This document shows positions 34,527-42,795 of a stretch of 64,000 nucleotides of DNA, piece after piece. The stretch is from Armatimonadota bacterium (GTDB taxonomy: Bacteria > Armatimonadota > UBA5829 > DTJY01): the NCBI GenBank assembly GCA_023511795.1, contig JAIMAU010000001.1, positions 1 through 64,000 of the forward strand, written 5' to 3'. The position numbers and the translations under genes were made by a program. The notes under the pieces were generated by a model that saw only the letters and a program-made list of their open reading frames with translations, was not told where the DNA came from and did not search any database. Position 1 is the stretch's first letter. Each line of letters begins with the position of its first letter.

Positions 34527-34695
34527 AGAAATACGATTGCCTTGTAGTTTAATATACATACGCTTTGGTATCTTGAGCATCGGAGTAGAACTTGGGTTTT
34601 GTTAGGAAGAACGGATACGCTAGTGGTTCGGAAATTTCAGGAGTCTTTTGCGGTAGAATGGGGTTCAGAAACTTTTTGTTCTTTCGGAGGTTAGC

Positions 34696-35766
34696 ATGGC
34701 AGTAAAGATTGCAGTAGTGGGGGCAGGAAAGTTCGGCGAGGTCCATTTAAAAATCTTCAAACAGCTGGAAATGGATGGCGTTGCTGAGCTGAAAGGTTTT
34801 TCCACTATCAAGCAGGAGGAGATTGACCGTAACGAGCCAATCTATGGAGTCAAAGGCTATCTTGATTATAAAGAGATGCTGGAAAAGGAAGATCTTGACG
34901 CAATTACTGTGGTGACTCCCGACTTCCTCCACCGCGAAATTGCCGTGTACGCCGCGAATTGCGGCAAGCACGTTCTATGTGAAAAGCCGCTCGATGTCAC
35001 AGTTGAGGGCTGTGACAAAATGATTGAAGCGGCAAGGAAAAACAATGTAATTCTGCAGGTGGATTTTCATAAGCGTTATGATCCCGACCATATGGCGGTC
35101 GAGGCGGGTGTTCGTGCGGGGAAGCTAGGGGATATCCTATATGGCCATTGCTATATGGAAGACCGAATTGAGGTGCCAGTTGATTGGTTTCCACATTGGG
35201 CGCCACATGGCTCGCCGCTCTGGTTTCTAGGCAGTCACTTTATAGACTTGATGAGGTGGATTATAAAGTCTGACGGTGAATCTGTTTGGGCAAAAGGTAG
35301 CAAGAAAAAGCTCCTTGGCGAGTTTGGCATAGATATGTATGATTCGGTGAGTGCACTTGTGGCATTCAAGAATGGCGCAGCTGTTTCGTTTGATGTGTCT
35401 TGGATACTTCCTCGAAAATTTGAGGCAATTGTGAATCAAGGCATGAGAATAGTTGGCACGAAAGGCGTGTGGGAGGTTGACAGCCAGGACCGCGGCGACA
35501 GGTCATGCTTCGAAGACGAGGGTATGCGCACCTGGAACAACAACTTCATGCGTGAGGAAAAAGACAAGCAGGGGCGAACAATATATCGAGGCTATGGAGT
35601 TGAGAGTATCGCCGATTTTGTTTATAACGTGCAGTTTTTGAAAAATGGTGGCACCCTTGAACAACTAGCTGGGAAGTATCCTTCAGGTGAAGATGGTCGC
35701 GAAGTAACCCGCATATGTGCGGGAATTGCAAAAAGCTTGGAGACCGGCGAGGTCGTCAAGTTGTAA
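34696..35766 (+). CDS. Gfo/Idh/MocA family oxidoreductase
   Basis: A 356-residue NAD(P)-dependent sugar or inositol dehydrogenase-like protein. The N-terminal Rossmann fold begins AVVGAGKFGEVHLKIF. The family motif CEKPLDVTVEGCDKM (EKP with the catalytic Lys) is near residue 95, followed by DFHKRYDPDHMAVEAG. A large C-terminal sheet domain covers about 130-340. GGAGG stands 5 bases before the ATG. The next gene, a class III aminotransferase, starts 24 bases after its stop, so the two likely form an operon; oxidation of a hydroxyl to a ketone followed by transamination would fit an amino-sugar or amino-cyclitol pathway, which is inference. Confidence 0.93.
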   Translation: MAVKIAVVGAGKFGEVHLKIFKQLEMDGVAELKGFSTIKQEEIDRNEPIYGVKGYLDYKEMLEKEDLDAITVVTPDFLHREIAVYAANCGKHVLCEKPLDVTVEGCDKMIEAARKNNVILQVDFHKRYDPDHMAVEAGVRAGKLGDILYGHCYMEDRIEVPVDWFPHWAPHGSPLWFLGSHFIDLMRWIIKSDGESVWAKGSKKKLLGEFGIDMYDSVSALVAFKNGAAVSFDVSWILPRKFEAIVNQGMRIVGTKGVWEVDSQDRGDRSCFEDEGMRTWNNNFMREEKDKQGRTIYRGYGVESIADFVYNVQFLKNGGTLEQLAGKYPSGEDGREVTRICAGIAKSLETGEVVKL

Positions 35767-35790
35767 AGGTAAGTACGAGGAGAGTTATCA

Positions 35791-37107
35791 ATGGAAATAC
35801 CATGCATTAAGACAGAACTACCAGGCCCAAAAGCCTCAAAGTTTATTGAAATGTCAAAAAAGTACGAGCCACATTCAATGTCAGATCAGGTGCCTGCTGT
35901 GTGGCGAAGTGCTAAAGGCGCCGTTGTAGAGGATGTGGATGGCAACCTGTTCATTGATTTTACATCCGGCGTGCTTGTCACTAATGTGGGCCATTGCCAT
36001 CCGAATCATGTCCAGGCAATCCAAGAGCAAGCTGCCGAATTGATGAACTCATATGATTTTGTGAACCCTTGGCGAGCCCAGTTGGCTGCAAAACTAGTGG
36101 GGATTACATCTCCGAATTTAGATAAAGCGTTCATCCTCTCAACTGGTGCAGAGGCTACGGAAGCCGCAATCAAGGTTGCAAGAAGATACACAGGCAAATA
36201 TGAGATTATCGCGTTCCATGGTGCATTCCATGGGCGGACATACATGGCGATGTCCGTTGGAGGAAAGCAGGGCGTAAAGCGACACTTTGGACCAATGGTT
36301 CCCGGCATTCTGCATGCGCCGTTCTGTTATTGCTACCGATGTGTCTTCGAGCAAACGTATCCAAAGTGCAATTATACATGCCTGCGCTATCTCGACCACT
36401 TGCTGGAAACTGAGAGCACAGGTTCTGTGGCAGCGTTAATTACAGAATCCTATCAAGGTGGTGCAGGCTCGATTATTCCGCCGGGTGACTACATGCAAAG
36501 GCTAAAGAGGTGGTGTGAAGAACGTGATATCCTCTTCATATTAGATGAGGTTCAATCATCGTTTGGACGCACCGGGAAAATGTTTGCCTATGAGCATTGG
36601 GGCATTGAGCCGAACCTTTTATGCCTGGGCAAGGGCATTGGAAGCGGAGTGCCCATTTCGGCGCTGGTCGGTGAATCTCGGATACTTGATGTTTTGGAAC
36701 CAGGAAGTATGTCGAGCACCAACGGCGGAAATCCTTTATGTTCAAGGGCTGCTTTGACTGCAATTCAGATTATAGAAGAAGAAGGACTTGCGGAGAGAGC
36801 AGCAGATCTTGGACAAAAGATGATTAATCGCCTAAATGAAATGAAGGAAAAATATGAAATGATAGGCGACGTCCGAGGAATGGGTTTAGCTGTCGGCGTT
36901 GAGGTAGTAAAGGACAAAGTGAGCAAAACTCCAGATGCCGAAATGACTCGCCGAATCACCCAGGAAGCATTCAAGCGGGGGTTAATCCTAATAGCCCCGA
37001 TTGGTTTCTATGGCAATGTTATTCGCATCGCTCCGCCGCTTGTCATTCCTGAGGACTTGATGATGAAAGGGTTGGATATTTTAGAGGCGGCTGTAAGCAG
37101 CCTTTAA
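35791..37107 (+). CDS. class III PLP-dependent aminotransferase
   Basis: A 438-residue aminotransferase of the 4-aminobutyrate/ornithine group. Motifs: FIDFTSGVLVTNVGHCHP near the start, STGAEATEAAIKVARRYTG for PLP phosphate binding, FHGAFHGRT, the ILDEVQSSFGRTG strand with the PLP-contacting Asp, and LLCLGKGIGSGVPISALVG with the Schiff-base Lys near 275. An unusual CYCYRCVFEQTYPKCNYTC stretch in the middle adds several cysteines. GAGGAG stands 8 bases before the ATG. The gene is paired with the oxidoreductase upstream and followed by a UroD-like gene. Confidence 0.95.
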   Translation: MEIPCIKTELPGPKASKFIEMSKKYEPHSMSDQVPAVWRSAKGAVVEDVDGNLFIDFTSGVLVTNVGHCHPNHVQAIQEQAAELMNSYDFVNPWRAQLAAKLVGITSPNLDKAFILSTGAEATEAAIKVARRYTGKYEIIAFHGAFHGRTYMAMSVGGKQGVKRHFGPMVPGILHAPFCYCYRCVFEQTYPKCNYTCLRYLDHLLETESTGSVAALITESYQGGAGSIIPPGDYMQRLKRWCEERDILFILDEVQSSFGRTGKMFAYEHWGIEPNLLCLGKGIGSGVPISALVGESRILDVLEPGSMSSTNGGNPLCSRAALTAIQIIEEEGLAERAADLGQKMINRLNEMKEKYEMIGDVRGMGLAVGVEVVKDKVSKTPDAEMTRRITQEAFKRGLILIAPIGFYGNVIRIAPPLVIPEDLMMKGLDILEAAVSSL

Positions 37108-37190
37108 AATACTAGTTTGGGAATGGGCGAATATGAAATTCTTGTCTTCTTCAATCCCTAATTCGCCCATTCAAAATTTGAGAGGTGCCC

Positions 37191-38252
37191 ATGGCCGTAC
37201 CCAATTTGCAAGAACGGCTGGAAAAGTTGGACTCACTGATAGATATTAATCATATCAGGCAGTCAGAGCGGTTGCTTGAGGATGCATTCTCATACAGGGC
37301 AGTTGACAGGCTGCCAGTACTGAATCCAGATTATGTCCCGGGCTGGGAGACATATCCATATTCCGAGGCGTTTTATGATATGGAGAAGATGCTCATAAAT
37401 GAGCTCGCTGGTGTATGGCAAGGTGCGAACCTCAGGGATGATAGAATGTATACCATTCGTGCGAACTATGGTGTCGGAACAGTTGCTTCACTATTCGGTT
37501 GCAGAATATCTCTTACGATGAACAATATGCCTTGGTGCGAGCCTCTTTCTGAGATGGAACTAATGAAAGCGCTTGATAGGGGTGTTCCTGACCTTTCATC
37601 AGGTCTTGGGGCAAGGGTTTTTGAGACTGAGCAGTTCTATCTGGATACCCTCTCTCAATACCCAAACTTGAGCAAAGCAGTGCATGTGTTTATCTGCGAT
37701 ACACAAGGGCCGTTTGATACCGCACATCTCATCATGGGGCACCGAATTTATACCGAGATATATGACAACCCAGATTTGGTTCACCGCTTGCTTGATGTCG
37801 TCACCGAAACTTATATTGCTTTTACAAAGGCTCAGAAAGAGATAATTGGCGAGCGCAATGACTGGAGTTACCACTCGCAAATGAAAGTAAAAGGCGGCAT
37901 ACGCATATGTGAGGATGCTCCGACAAACATTTCGTCGTCCGCATACCTGGAGTTCTGCCGGCCTTACAACGAGCGCTGTCTTGTAGAATTTAACGGTGGC
38001 TGGATTCATTACTGTGGAAAGGGCTATCAGATATTCCCACATGTGATTTCCACCCCAGGTCTTTGTGGCATGAACTTTGGCAACCCGGAGGTTCAAGACT
38101 TGCAGTATATTTATTCAGAAGCCAGCAAAAGGGGAATTGGCATTATAAGCTGGAGTGGGCGATTTACACCCGAGGATGAAAAAGTCATCAAGACGGGTAT
38201 TAGCCTTGTCAAAAGTGGTGAGCGTAGGTCGCCTGAGGCAGCACTTTACTAG
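37191..38252 (+). CDS. uroporphyrinogen decarboxylase-like (URO-D superfamily) protein
   Basis: A 353-residue TIM-barrel protein of the URO-D superfamily, which includes HemE and many corrinoid-dependent methyltransferases. Features: an N-terminal AFSYRAVDRLPVLNPD segment, a FVICDTQGPFDTAHLIMG-like strand, a central RICEDAPTNISSSAYLEFCRPYNERC region and FNGGWIHYCGKGYQIFPH. The substrate-binding Arg pair of true HemE is not seen, so it is more likely a methyltransferase or orphan. The ATG at 37191 is used: GAGAGGTG lies just before it. It follows the aminotransferase by 83 bases. Confidence 0.8.
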   Translation: MAVPNLQERLEKLDSLIDINHIRQSERLLEDAFSYRAVDRLPVLNPDYVPGWETYPYSEAFYDMEKMLINELAGVWQGANLRDDRMYTIRANYGVGTVASLFGCRISLTMNNMPWCEPLSEMELMKALDRGVPDLSSGLGARVFETEQFYLDTLSQYPNLSKAVHVFICDTQGPFDTAHLIMGHRIYTEIYDNPDLVHRLLDVVTETYIAFTKAQKEIIGERNDWSYHSQMKVKGGIRICEDAPTNISSSAYLEFCRPYNERCLVEFNGGWIHYCGKGYQIFPHVISTPGLCGMNFGNPEVQDLQYIYSEASKRGIGIISWSGRFTPEDEKVIKTGISLVKSGERRSPEAALY

Positions 38253-38370
38253 TAATAATTTTAAACCTCGTTATCTATTTTGGCGCCTAAAAACTCTTAA
38301 CTCATATTATTAAGACCGCGCGACTCATTTGTCAGCCGTTAGCTATTGGCATATGGCTTCTTTGTCGGAT

Positions 38371-38386
38371 TGGCACAGTTCTTGCA
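38371..38386 (+). promoter_or_regulatory. sigma-54 (RpoN)-type promoter
   Basis: TGGCAC-AGTTC-TTGCA matches the sigma-54 consensus at every key base, with the -24 GG and -12 GC separated by exactly 10 bp. Transcription would begin near 38397. It requires an activator ATPase; inverted repeats upstream (CTTAA/TTAAG at about 38299-38317) might bind it. No rpoN gene is in the window. Confidence 0.65.
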
Positions 38387-38396
38387 TTATGTTTTT

Positions 38397-38489
38397 ATGT
38401 ACTCTACTCCTTCCAAACCTCACAGCAGTAGAGGCAGCTGCTGTGCATGTGCCTGTCCCGCATTCCAGGACGGGCACATTATTTTTTTA
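38397..38489 (+). ncRNA. putative sigma-54-dependent small RNA 1 (about 90 nt)
   Basis: Bounded by the sigma-54-type promoter and a strong Rho-independent terminator (38447-38488). The 5' part is unstructured and C/U-rich with CTCCTTCC, complementary to GGAAGGAG ribosome sites; a short CAGCAG/CTGCTG hairpin follows, then the terminator. This is the usual plan of a base-pairing small RNA. A leaderless 31-codon frame from the predicted start (MYSTPSKPHSS...) is an alternative but would run through the terminator. Confidence 0.5.
38447..38488 (+). terminator. Rho-independent terminator of small RNA 1
   Basis: ATGTGCCTGTCC/GGACGGGCACAT, 12-bp stem with one G-U pair, then TATTTTTTT. It lies nearly 200 bases after the UroD-like gene and could also end readthrough from it. 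Confidence 0.8.
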
Positions 38490-38490
38490 T

Positions 38491-38516
38491 AAAAAATGAA
38501 AACGTTTTCATTTTTT
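38491..38516. promoter_or_regulatory. LacI-family-type palindromic operator
   Basis: A perfect palindrome centred on the CG of ATGAAAACGTTTTCAT and extended by A and T runs to 26 bp. The AACGTT core is typical of LacI/GalR operators. It stands between the two small-RNA candidates, about 50 bp upstream of the second one's presumed -35 region. Confidence 0.55.
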
Positions 38517-38587
38517 TGGGAACTCCCTTTCTGTTTCTTTCGTCTTAAATAGTGAAGAAGATTACTAACGGCAGGTGATTGCAGCGC

Positions 38588-38593
38588 TATAAT
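38588..38593 (+). promoter_or_regulatory. -10 box of small RNA 2
   Basis: Perfect TATAAT. At 17 bp upstream CTAACG (38565-38570) matches the -35 consensus at only 3 of 6 positions, so the promoter may need an activator. Confidence 0.4.
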
Positions 38594-38599
38594 CATACC

Positions 38600-38690
38600 T
38601 CCTTCATCCCAATGCATTGCCGGTTCTCTTGCCGGCATGTAGCCATCCCTCATGAGAAAGCCCACTGGAAGTTCAGTGGGCTTTTTTTTT
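38600..38690 (+). ncRNA. putative small RNA 2 with anti-Shine-Dalgarno 5' end (about 90 nt)
   Basis: Starts just after the TATAAT box. At its 5' edge the DNA reads ACCTCCTTCATCCC, which contains the exact anti-Shine-Dalgarno core of 16S rRNA (ACCTCCTT). A TGCCGG/CCGGCA hairpin (38618-38637) and a strong terminator (38657-38690) follow. The plan is the same as small RNA 1, 200 bases upstream. If transcription starts at 38597, ten consecutive bases can pair with the leader site at 9762-9771. Confidence 0.45.
38657..38690 (+). terminator. Rho-independent terminator of small RNA 2
   Basis: AAAGCCCACT/AGTGGGCTTT, 10-bp perfect stem, 8-base loop, then nine T residues. The A run before the stem lets it work for the minus strand as well, where it could stop the ABC-importer operon about 75 bases after its last stop codon. 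Confidence 0.85.
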
Positions 38691-38766
38691 GGCTGGTTTG
38701 GGCGGGGAGACTGTAATTTATGAGGTTTTTGGGAATTTGCCTTGTCTTATTATTTTGAGGAAACAG

Positions 38767-39630
38767 TTATCCCTTCAACGCACCTGCGGTGAGACCTTCG
38801 GTAATTTGACGTTGGAAGAAGAGATATACAATGAGTGTGGGGATCATTACGATTACTAAACCCGCAAAGAGCACCCCCCAATTTGTCTCATAGTGTTCAA
38901 CCATCAGGAGGTTGGCAATTCCAAGAGGCAGAGTTCGGAGTTCATTGCTACTTATAATGACAAGTGCCAGCGGATATTCATTCCAAATGCCAAAGAAATT
39001 AAAGATTCCAGCCGTAATCAGCCCTGGTTTGGCAAGGGGAAGCATAATCCGCCAGAAGACGGAGAAATGCGAGCATCCGTCTATTAGGCCGGCCTCTGCA
39101 AGTTCATAGGGCAACGTTTTAAAGAAACCAGTAAGGACAAATATGGTGAAGGATAACGAGAATGCAACATAGGCGGTTATTAATCCAAAATAATTGTCGA
39201 GCATATTTAACCGGCTAAGTAGGAGGTAGAGCGGAACAATGCCGAGAAACACAGGAAACATCATTCCGCTAATAAAGGCAGTGTGCACTATCTCTCGCCC
39301 TCGAAAGACAAAGCGCGCAAGGGCATAAGCCGCCATTGAACCAATAAGTAGGATGAAAAACATAGAAATTGAGGTGACGATTACGCTATTAAAGAAACAC
39401 CGCCCAATCTCGGCTCTTTGCCAAGCATCAATAAAGTTTTGCCACTGGGGTTTTAGAGTTGGTAGCCAAGGATTTGTAAAAATTTCATACGACGTCTTCA
39501 GCGAAACAGAGATAAGCCAAATCATTGGGTAGACAACAATAATGGCATATGCAATGAGAATCGCCTCGACAGGTATCAGAATTAGAATCTTTTTTAGCTT
39601 ATTCTCATTCCCACCACGCTTAATGCCCAT
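38767..39630 (-). CDS. sugar ABC transporter permease, MalG type
   Basis: A 287-residue inner-membrane permease with six predicted helices (for example LIPVEAILIAYAIIVVYPMIW at 15-37). The EAA loop that docks the ATPase is YELAEAGLIDGCSHFSVFW near 190. With the 39632 permease it forms the channel of a carbohydrate importer (CUT1 family). It is the last gene of a three-gene operon, starting one base after the stop of the MalF-type gene. No ATPase gene is in the operon, as in systems served by a shared MsmX-like ATPase. Confidence 0.95.
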   Translation of the reverse strand: MGIKRGGNENKLKKILILIPVEAILIAYAIIVVYPMIWLISVSLKTSYEIFTNPWLPTLKPQWQNFIDAWQRAEIGRCFFNSVIVTSISMFFILLIGSMAAYALARFVFRGREIVHTAFISGMMFPVFLGIVPLYLLLSRLNMLDNYFGLITAYVAFSLSFTIFVLTGFFKTLPYELAEAGLIDGCSHFSVFWRIMLPLAKPGLITAGIFNFFGIWNEYPLALVIISSNELRTLPLGIANLLMVEHYETNWGVLFAGLVIVMIPTLIVYLFFQRQITEGLTAGALKG

Positions 39631-39631
39631 T

Positions 39632-40522
39632 CTAAAACTCCACTGCCTCTCGCTTCATCAGGCGAAGTGATATGAGCGCGAAACCAAGTATCAACAGGAA
39701 AGCTACAACACCCAAAGCTGTAGCATATCCATAATTACTTTCAGTAAATGCCAATCGATAAAGATAGGTCAACATCGTTTCGGTGTGGTAATTCGGGCCA
39801 CACTGACCACATGTGATAACGTAGACTAATCCAAAGATGTTTAGTGTATGTATTACAAGGTAAATAACTCCTAGCTTTAAGATTTCCCAGAGCAGTGGTA
39901 TTGTGACATGGCGAAATGACTGCCAGTGGGTTGCACCGTCTATTGCAGCTGCCTCATAAAAAGACGTAGGTATGCTTTGCATTCCAGCCAGGAAGAGCAC
40001 AATATAAAAGCCGAGACTGTACCAAATGCTTACGACGACCACCGCTGGCAGTGCAGTTGAGGGTTCGCCCAGCCATCCGGTTGCATATCTTTCGAGGCCG
40101 ATTGCTTTTAGGAAGCTGTTGAGGAGTCCAAACTGCATGTTATAGACGAACGACCACAGGACGGCTACTGCAACGACCGAGATCATGTTTGGAAAGAGGT
40201 ACACAGCTCGGTACATGCTTGCGCCCCATACCTTGCGGCTCAGGGCATAGGAGACGAATAGCCCCACAATTAGAACTATAGGGAGCGATATGCCCAAAAA
40301 AACTAGGTTGTGGCTGAGTGCCTTCCAGAAAATTGGGTCTTCCAGAAGTAGGCTGCGGAAATTCTGCAGTCCAACGAACTCTTTGTTTGTTGAGAGCCCT
40401 CGCCAGCGGAAAAGCGCAATATAGAATGCCTGCGCCATGGGAAAGAGGAAGAAAATGGCATATAGAATTACCGCTGGCGCCAGAAAAGCTATAATCGTTA
40501 GTTGTTGGTTTCGCTTGCGCAT
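39632..40522 (-). CDS. sugar ABC transporter permease, MalF type
   Basis: A 296-residue inner-membrane permease of the CUT1 class with an N-terminal helix (IIAFLAPAVILYAIFFLFPM) and the EAA loop SFYEAAAIDGATHWQSFRH near 190. The ATG at 40522 overlaps the stop of the binding-protein gene (TGATG), indicating coupled translation; an in-frame TTG one codon earlier is possible. It pairs with the MalG-type permease to import a sugar or oligosaccharide of unknown identity. Confidence 0.95.
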   Translation of the reverse strand: MRKRNQQLTIIAFLAPAVILYAIFFLFPMAQAFYIALFRWRGLSTNKEFVGLQNFRSLLLEDPIFWKALSHNLVFLGISLPIVLIVGLFVSYALSRKVWGASMYRAVYLFPNMISVVAVAVLWSFVYNMQFGLLNSFLKAIGLERYATGWLGEPSTALPAVVVVSIWYSLGFYIVLFLAGMQSIPTSFYEAAAIDGATHWQSFRHVTIPLLWEILKLGVIYLVIHTLNIFGLVYVITCGQCGPNYHTETMLTYLYRLAFTESNYGYATALGVVAFLLILGFALISLRLMKREAVEF

Positions 40523-41838
40523 CAAATTTTATGTTTTGGTATTGATTTGTCTTTTCGTACTTTTTCGGCTGCTGCTTCCATGGCATCCACGCATTGTTTT
40601 GGCGTCATTTCCCCGCTAAGGAGTGCGCCCATTGCACTCTCAGTGGCTGCTTTCATTGACGGGTACCATTGCTCAAAGTCCATGTCCCACGTTGCCTTAG
40701 CCTCGCGCATGCATTTTGCAGCCGACACAAGATCAGGAGGTAATTTAACCTGCTCAGCGGCTCCTTTGATGGACATTAGTGTGTTCTTTTGAACGATGAA
40801 CTTCTTTGCCATATCTATTGAGCTCATAAATTTGAAAAAGTCAGCGGCAATGTCGTGATGCTTGCCTTCTTTCGGAATTATCCAGCTTTCTGGCCCTGCT
40901 GAGACGATGGAGGGATCCCCTTTGCCTCCCTTTACAACCGGTGGGTTGATGAAGTCCATCTTGAAACCAGGAGGTATTTGGTTCTTCATTTCCGAACCTA
41001 ACCATGTGCCGCAAGGAATCATGGCGGCGCGACCGAGGATGAATTCCATTTGCGCTTCTGTGTGGCTCATTCCCATTGCGCCTTTTTGGAAGTAACCTCT
41101 GTCACGAAGCTCGGCTATCATTTCGGCGGCTTTAAGGAATGCCGGACTGTTCCACGCTCCTGGTTTTAGGTTTTGTGCGTCTTTGTAAGCTTGAAGTCCG
41201 CCGATGCTAATTGCCCATGGAATAAGAAAGCCTCGAAGTGTGTAGGCTTGATATTTGCCTTGATAAGTAAGAGGGGCAATTCCTGCTTTCTTTATCTTTT
41301 CGCATAAAACAAGCAGTTCATCGTATGTCTTGGGTGGAGTCCAACCATGTTTCTTAAACATGTTGACGTTGTACCACCAACCGGTGATATTTAGGTTATA
41401 GGGAATGATATAATAATGCCCATTGTACTTTCCTTTTTCAAGTAAGTCAGGGTAAAATGTGTCCTTCCACTTGACGTTCTGGCCATATGCCTTCGTTTCC
41501 AAATACTTGTCCATTTCCAGGACTTTACCCTCTGCCACGAGACCCCATACGTCCATTCCCCAGCCGGGCCATGTTAAGTCGGGTGGATTGCCTTTCACAA
41601 ACCTTGGCCGGAGTTGTTCCCAAATTCTCGGGTTGCCCCACACCTTAATTTTTACATTTGGATGAAGTTTTTCGTATTCACGAGCGGCGTACTCAAAAAA
41701 GTCGAGTCCAAAGCCACCTTGAAATGAAGCAACTTCGATTATGATCTTGCCTTCCTCTTTGGCTTGTTTTTTGCCGCAGCCCCCAGTTACAAGGGAAACC
41801 AAAACCAAAAATGCTAAGATGTAAAGTGTTCTCCTCAT
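40522..41838 (-). CDS. extracellular sugar-binding lipoprotein of the ABC importer
   Basis: A 438-residue solute-binding protein (family 1). Residues 1-20 form a lipoprotein signal peptide with the lipobox LVTGGC and modified Cys at 20. The mature part has the family 1 layout: an EVASFQGGFGLDFFEYAAREYEKLHPNVKIKV start, PDLTWPG, NLNITGWWYNVNMFKKHG and a C-terminal GPESWIIPKEGKHHDIAADFFKFM. It captures the sugar outside the membrane and passes it to the two permeases downstream. GAAAGGA stands 9 bases before the ATG. Confidence 0.95.
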   Translation of the reverse strand: MRRTLYILAFLVLVSLVTGGCGKKQAKEEGKIIIEVASFQGGFGLDFFEYAAREYEKLHPNVKIKVWGNPRIWEQLRPRFVKGNPPDLTWPGWGMDVWGLVAEGKVLEMDKYLETKAYGQNVKWKDTFYPDLLEKGKYNGHYYIIPYNLNITGWWYNVNMFKKHGWTPPKTYDELLVLCEKIKKAGIAPLTYQGKYQAYTLRGFLIPWAISIGGLQAYKDAQNLKPGAWNSPAFLKAAEMIAELRDRGYFQKGAMGMSHTEAQMEFILGRAAMIPCGTWLGSEMKNQIPPGFKMDFINPPVVKGGKGDPSIVSAGPESWIIPKEGKHHDIAADFFKFMSSIDMAKKFIVQKNTLMSIKGAAEQVKLPPDLVSAAKCMREAKATWDMDFEQWYPSMKAATESAMGALLSGEMTPKQCVDAMEAAAEKVRKDKSIPKHKI

Positions 41839-42005
41839 GTGAGCCTATCCTTTCGATAAAAGTCCCAATTATTAATAAAATTAAGCATAAATTGTAACCC
41901 TAGTATTTTAAGTGTTGAGCTTTGCCAGCCATAGTAGCATTTCGTCGAGGTAAGTGGAAAATCCTGCATGAGGCATTTGTGTTCGGCTCAAGCGCCAGAG
42001 TTCAA

Positions 42006-42692
42006 TTAATCGTCAATATCGTCAATTTCCTGATTGTTAAGCGGGCTTTGTTCGCTAAGTTCACGATATCCTATTGGCATTTCAACATAGTTTCCATAGC
42101 CGATGCCGAACGGAACATAGCTGCTGGGGTAGCCCCCGTAAATGCCAGGACCGCCCATGTAAATGCCGGTAAAGCCGCCTCCAAAGTAGCCGTGTCTGCT
42201 TGGATAACCTCCGCCAAACCAGTTCCGTGGACGCATCGTTTCTACTCCAAGTATGTTGGCGATATCCAAGCAATCAACAAATTGGATGGGAATTTTTACA
42301 ACCCGAGTTTTAGGCTTGGATTGTTCCTGCTCTTTAATCCATGGCTCCTGTTGAGCATATATTTGAGTTTCTTGTTTCTTTGGGCAAATAATATAAACTC
42401 CATTTTCGATGCGGTGGGTGCAACCTGCGGAGCGGAGGACGGCGTTTAGCGCTTGGTCGAAAGGAGTGTCCTTGATTGAGCATGTAACTAGTCCATTGGT
42501 TCCGCTTTCAAGAACGTATCCTCGGTTTGTCCCTTTGAAAAGCACTTCTACTGCTGATTTTATAGGCGTGTCTCGGAATTGGACTGTTATGAGCGGTTCT
42601 TCGGAATCGGTGGCTTGTGTTTTCTCCCCCGAGACCGCGCATGCTTGCAGAATTATAAGAATTATTGAAATTAGTAATACTTTTTGTGACAT
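42006..42692 (-). CDS. lipoprotein with secretin/TonB short N-terminal (N0-like) domain
   Basis: A 228-residue protein with a lipoprotein signal (MSQKVLLISIILIILQAC, Cys at 18). Residues about 35-105 resemble the STN/N0 domain of secretins and TonB receptors: ITVQFRDTPIKSAVEVLF, then VTCSIKDTPFDQALNAVLRSAGC and a YIICPK strand. A second short secretin-like segment (RVVKIPIQFVDCLDIANILG) follows. The C-terminal third is rich in Gly, Tyr and Pro (GGGYPSRHGYFGGGF) and ends in an acidic tail. The secretin barrel is missing, so it cannot be a pore. The ATG at 42692 is chosen because it starts the lipoprotein signal; the longer frame from 42722 does not. Confidence 0.65.
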   Translation of the reverse strand: MSQKVLLISIILIILQACAVSGEKTQATDSEEPLITVQFRDTPIKSAVEVLFKGTNRGYVLESGTNGLVTCSIKDTPFDQALNAVLRSAGCTHRIENGVYIICPKKQETQIYAQQEPWIKEQEQSKPKTRVVKIPIQFVDCLDIANILGVETMRPRNWFGGGYPSRHGYFGGGFTGIYMGGPGIYGGYPSSYVPFGIGYGNYVEMPIGYRELSEQSPLNNQEIDDIDD

Positions 42693-42795
42693 TCTCGCTT
42701 TTTCTAAAGGCTGTGAAGTCAAGGTGATTTTCTAAAATTAACATCACCACATAAGGGTATTCTACTCTTTGCGAGGGTTTACCTTTTATGGGTTC

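Larger units (their letters stand above)
38253..38766. other. intergenic region with small-RNA candidates
   Basis: A 514-base gap without a convincing protein gene between the UroD-like gene and the end of the ABC-importer operon. It holds, in order on the plus strand, a sigma-54-type promoter, a terminator-ending transcript candidate, a LacI-type palindrome, a TATAAT box and a second terminator-ending transcript candidate. Each is listed separately. Confidence 0.55.

Noticed and set aside
38392-38500. Short frames MFLCTLLLPN and MYSTPSKPHSS inside small RNA 1
   Set aside because: No ribosome site; both would have to read through the terminator stem. Leaderless translation of the second remains a remote option.
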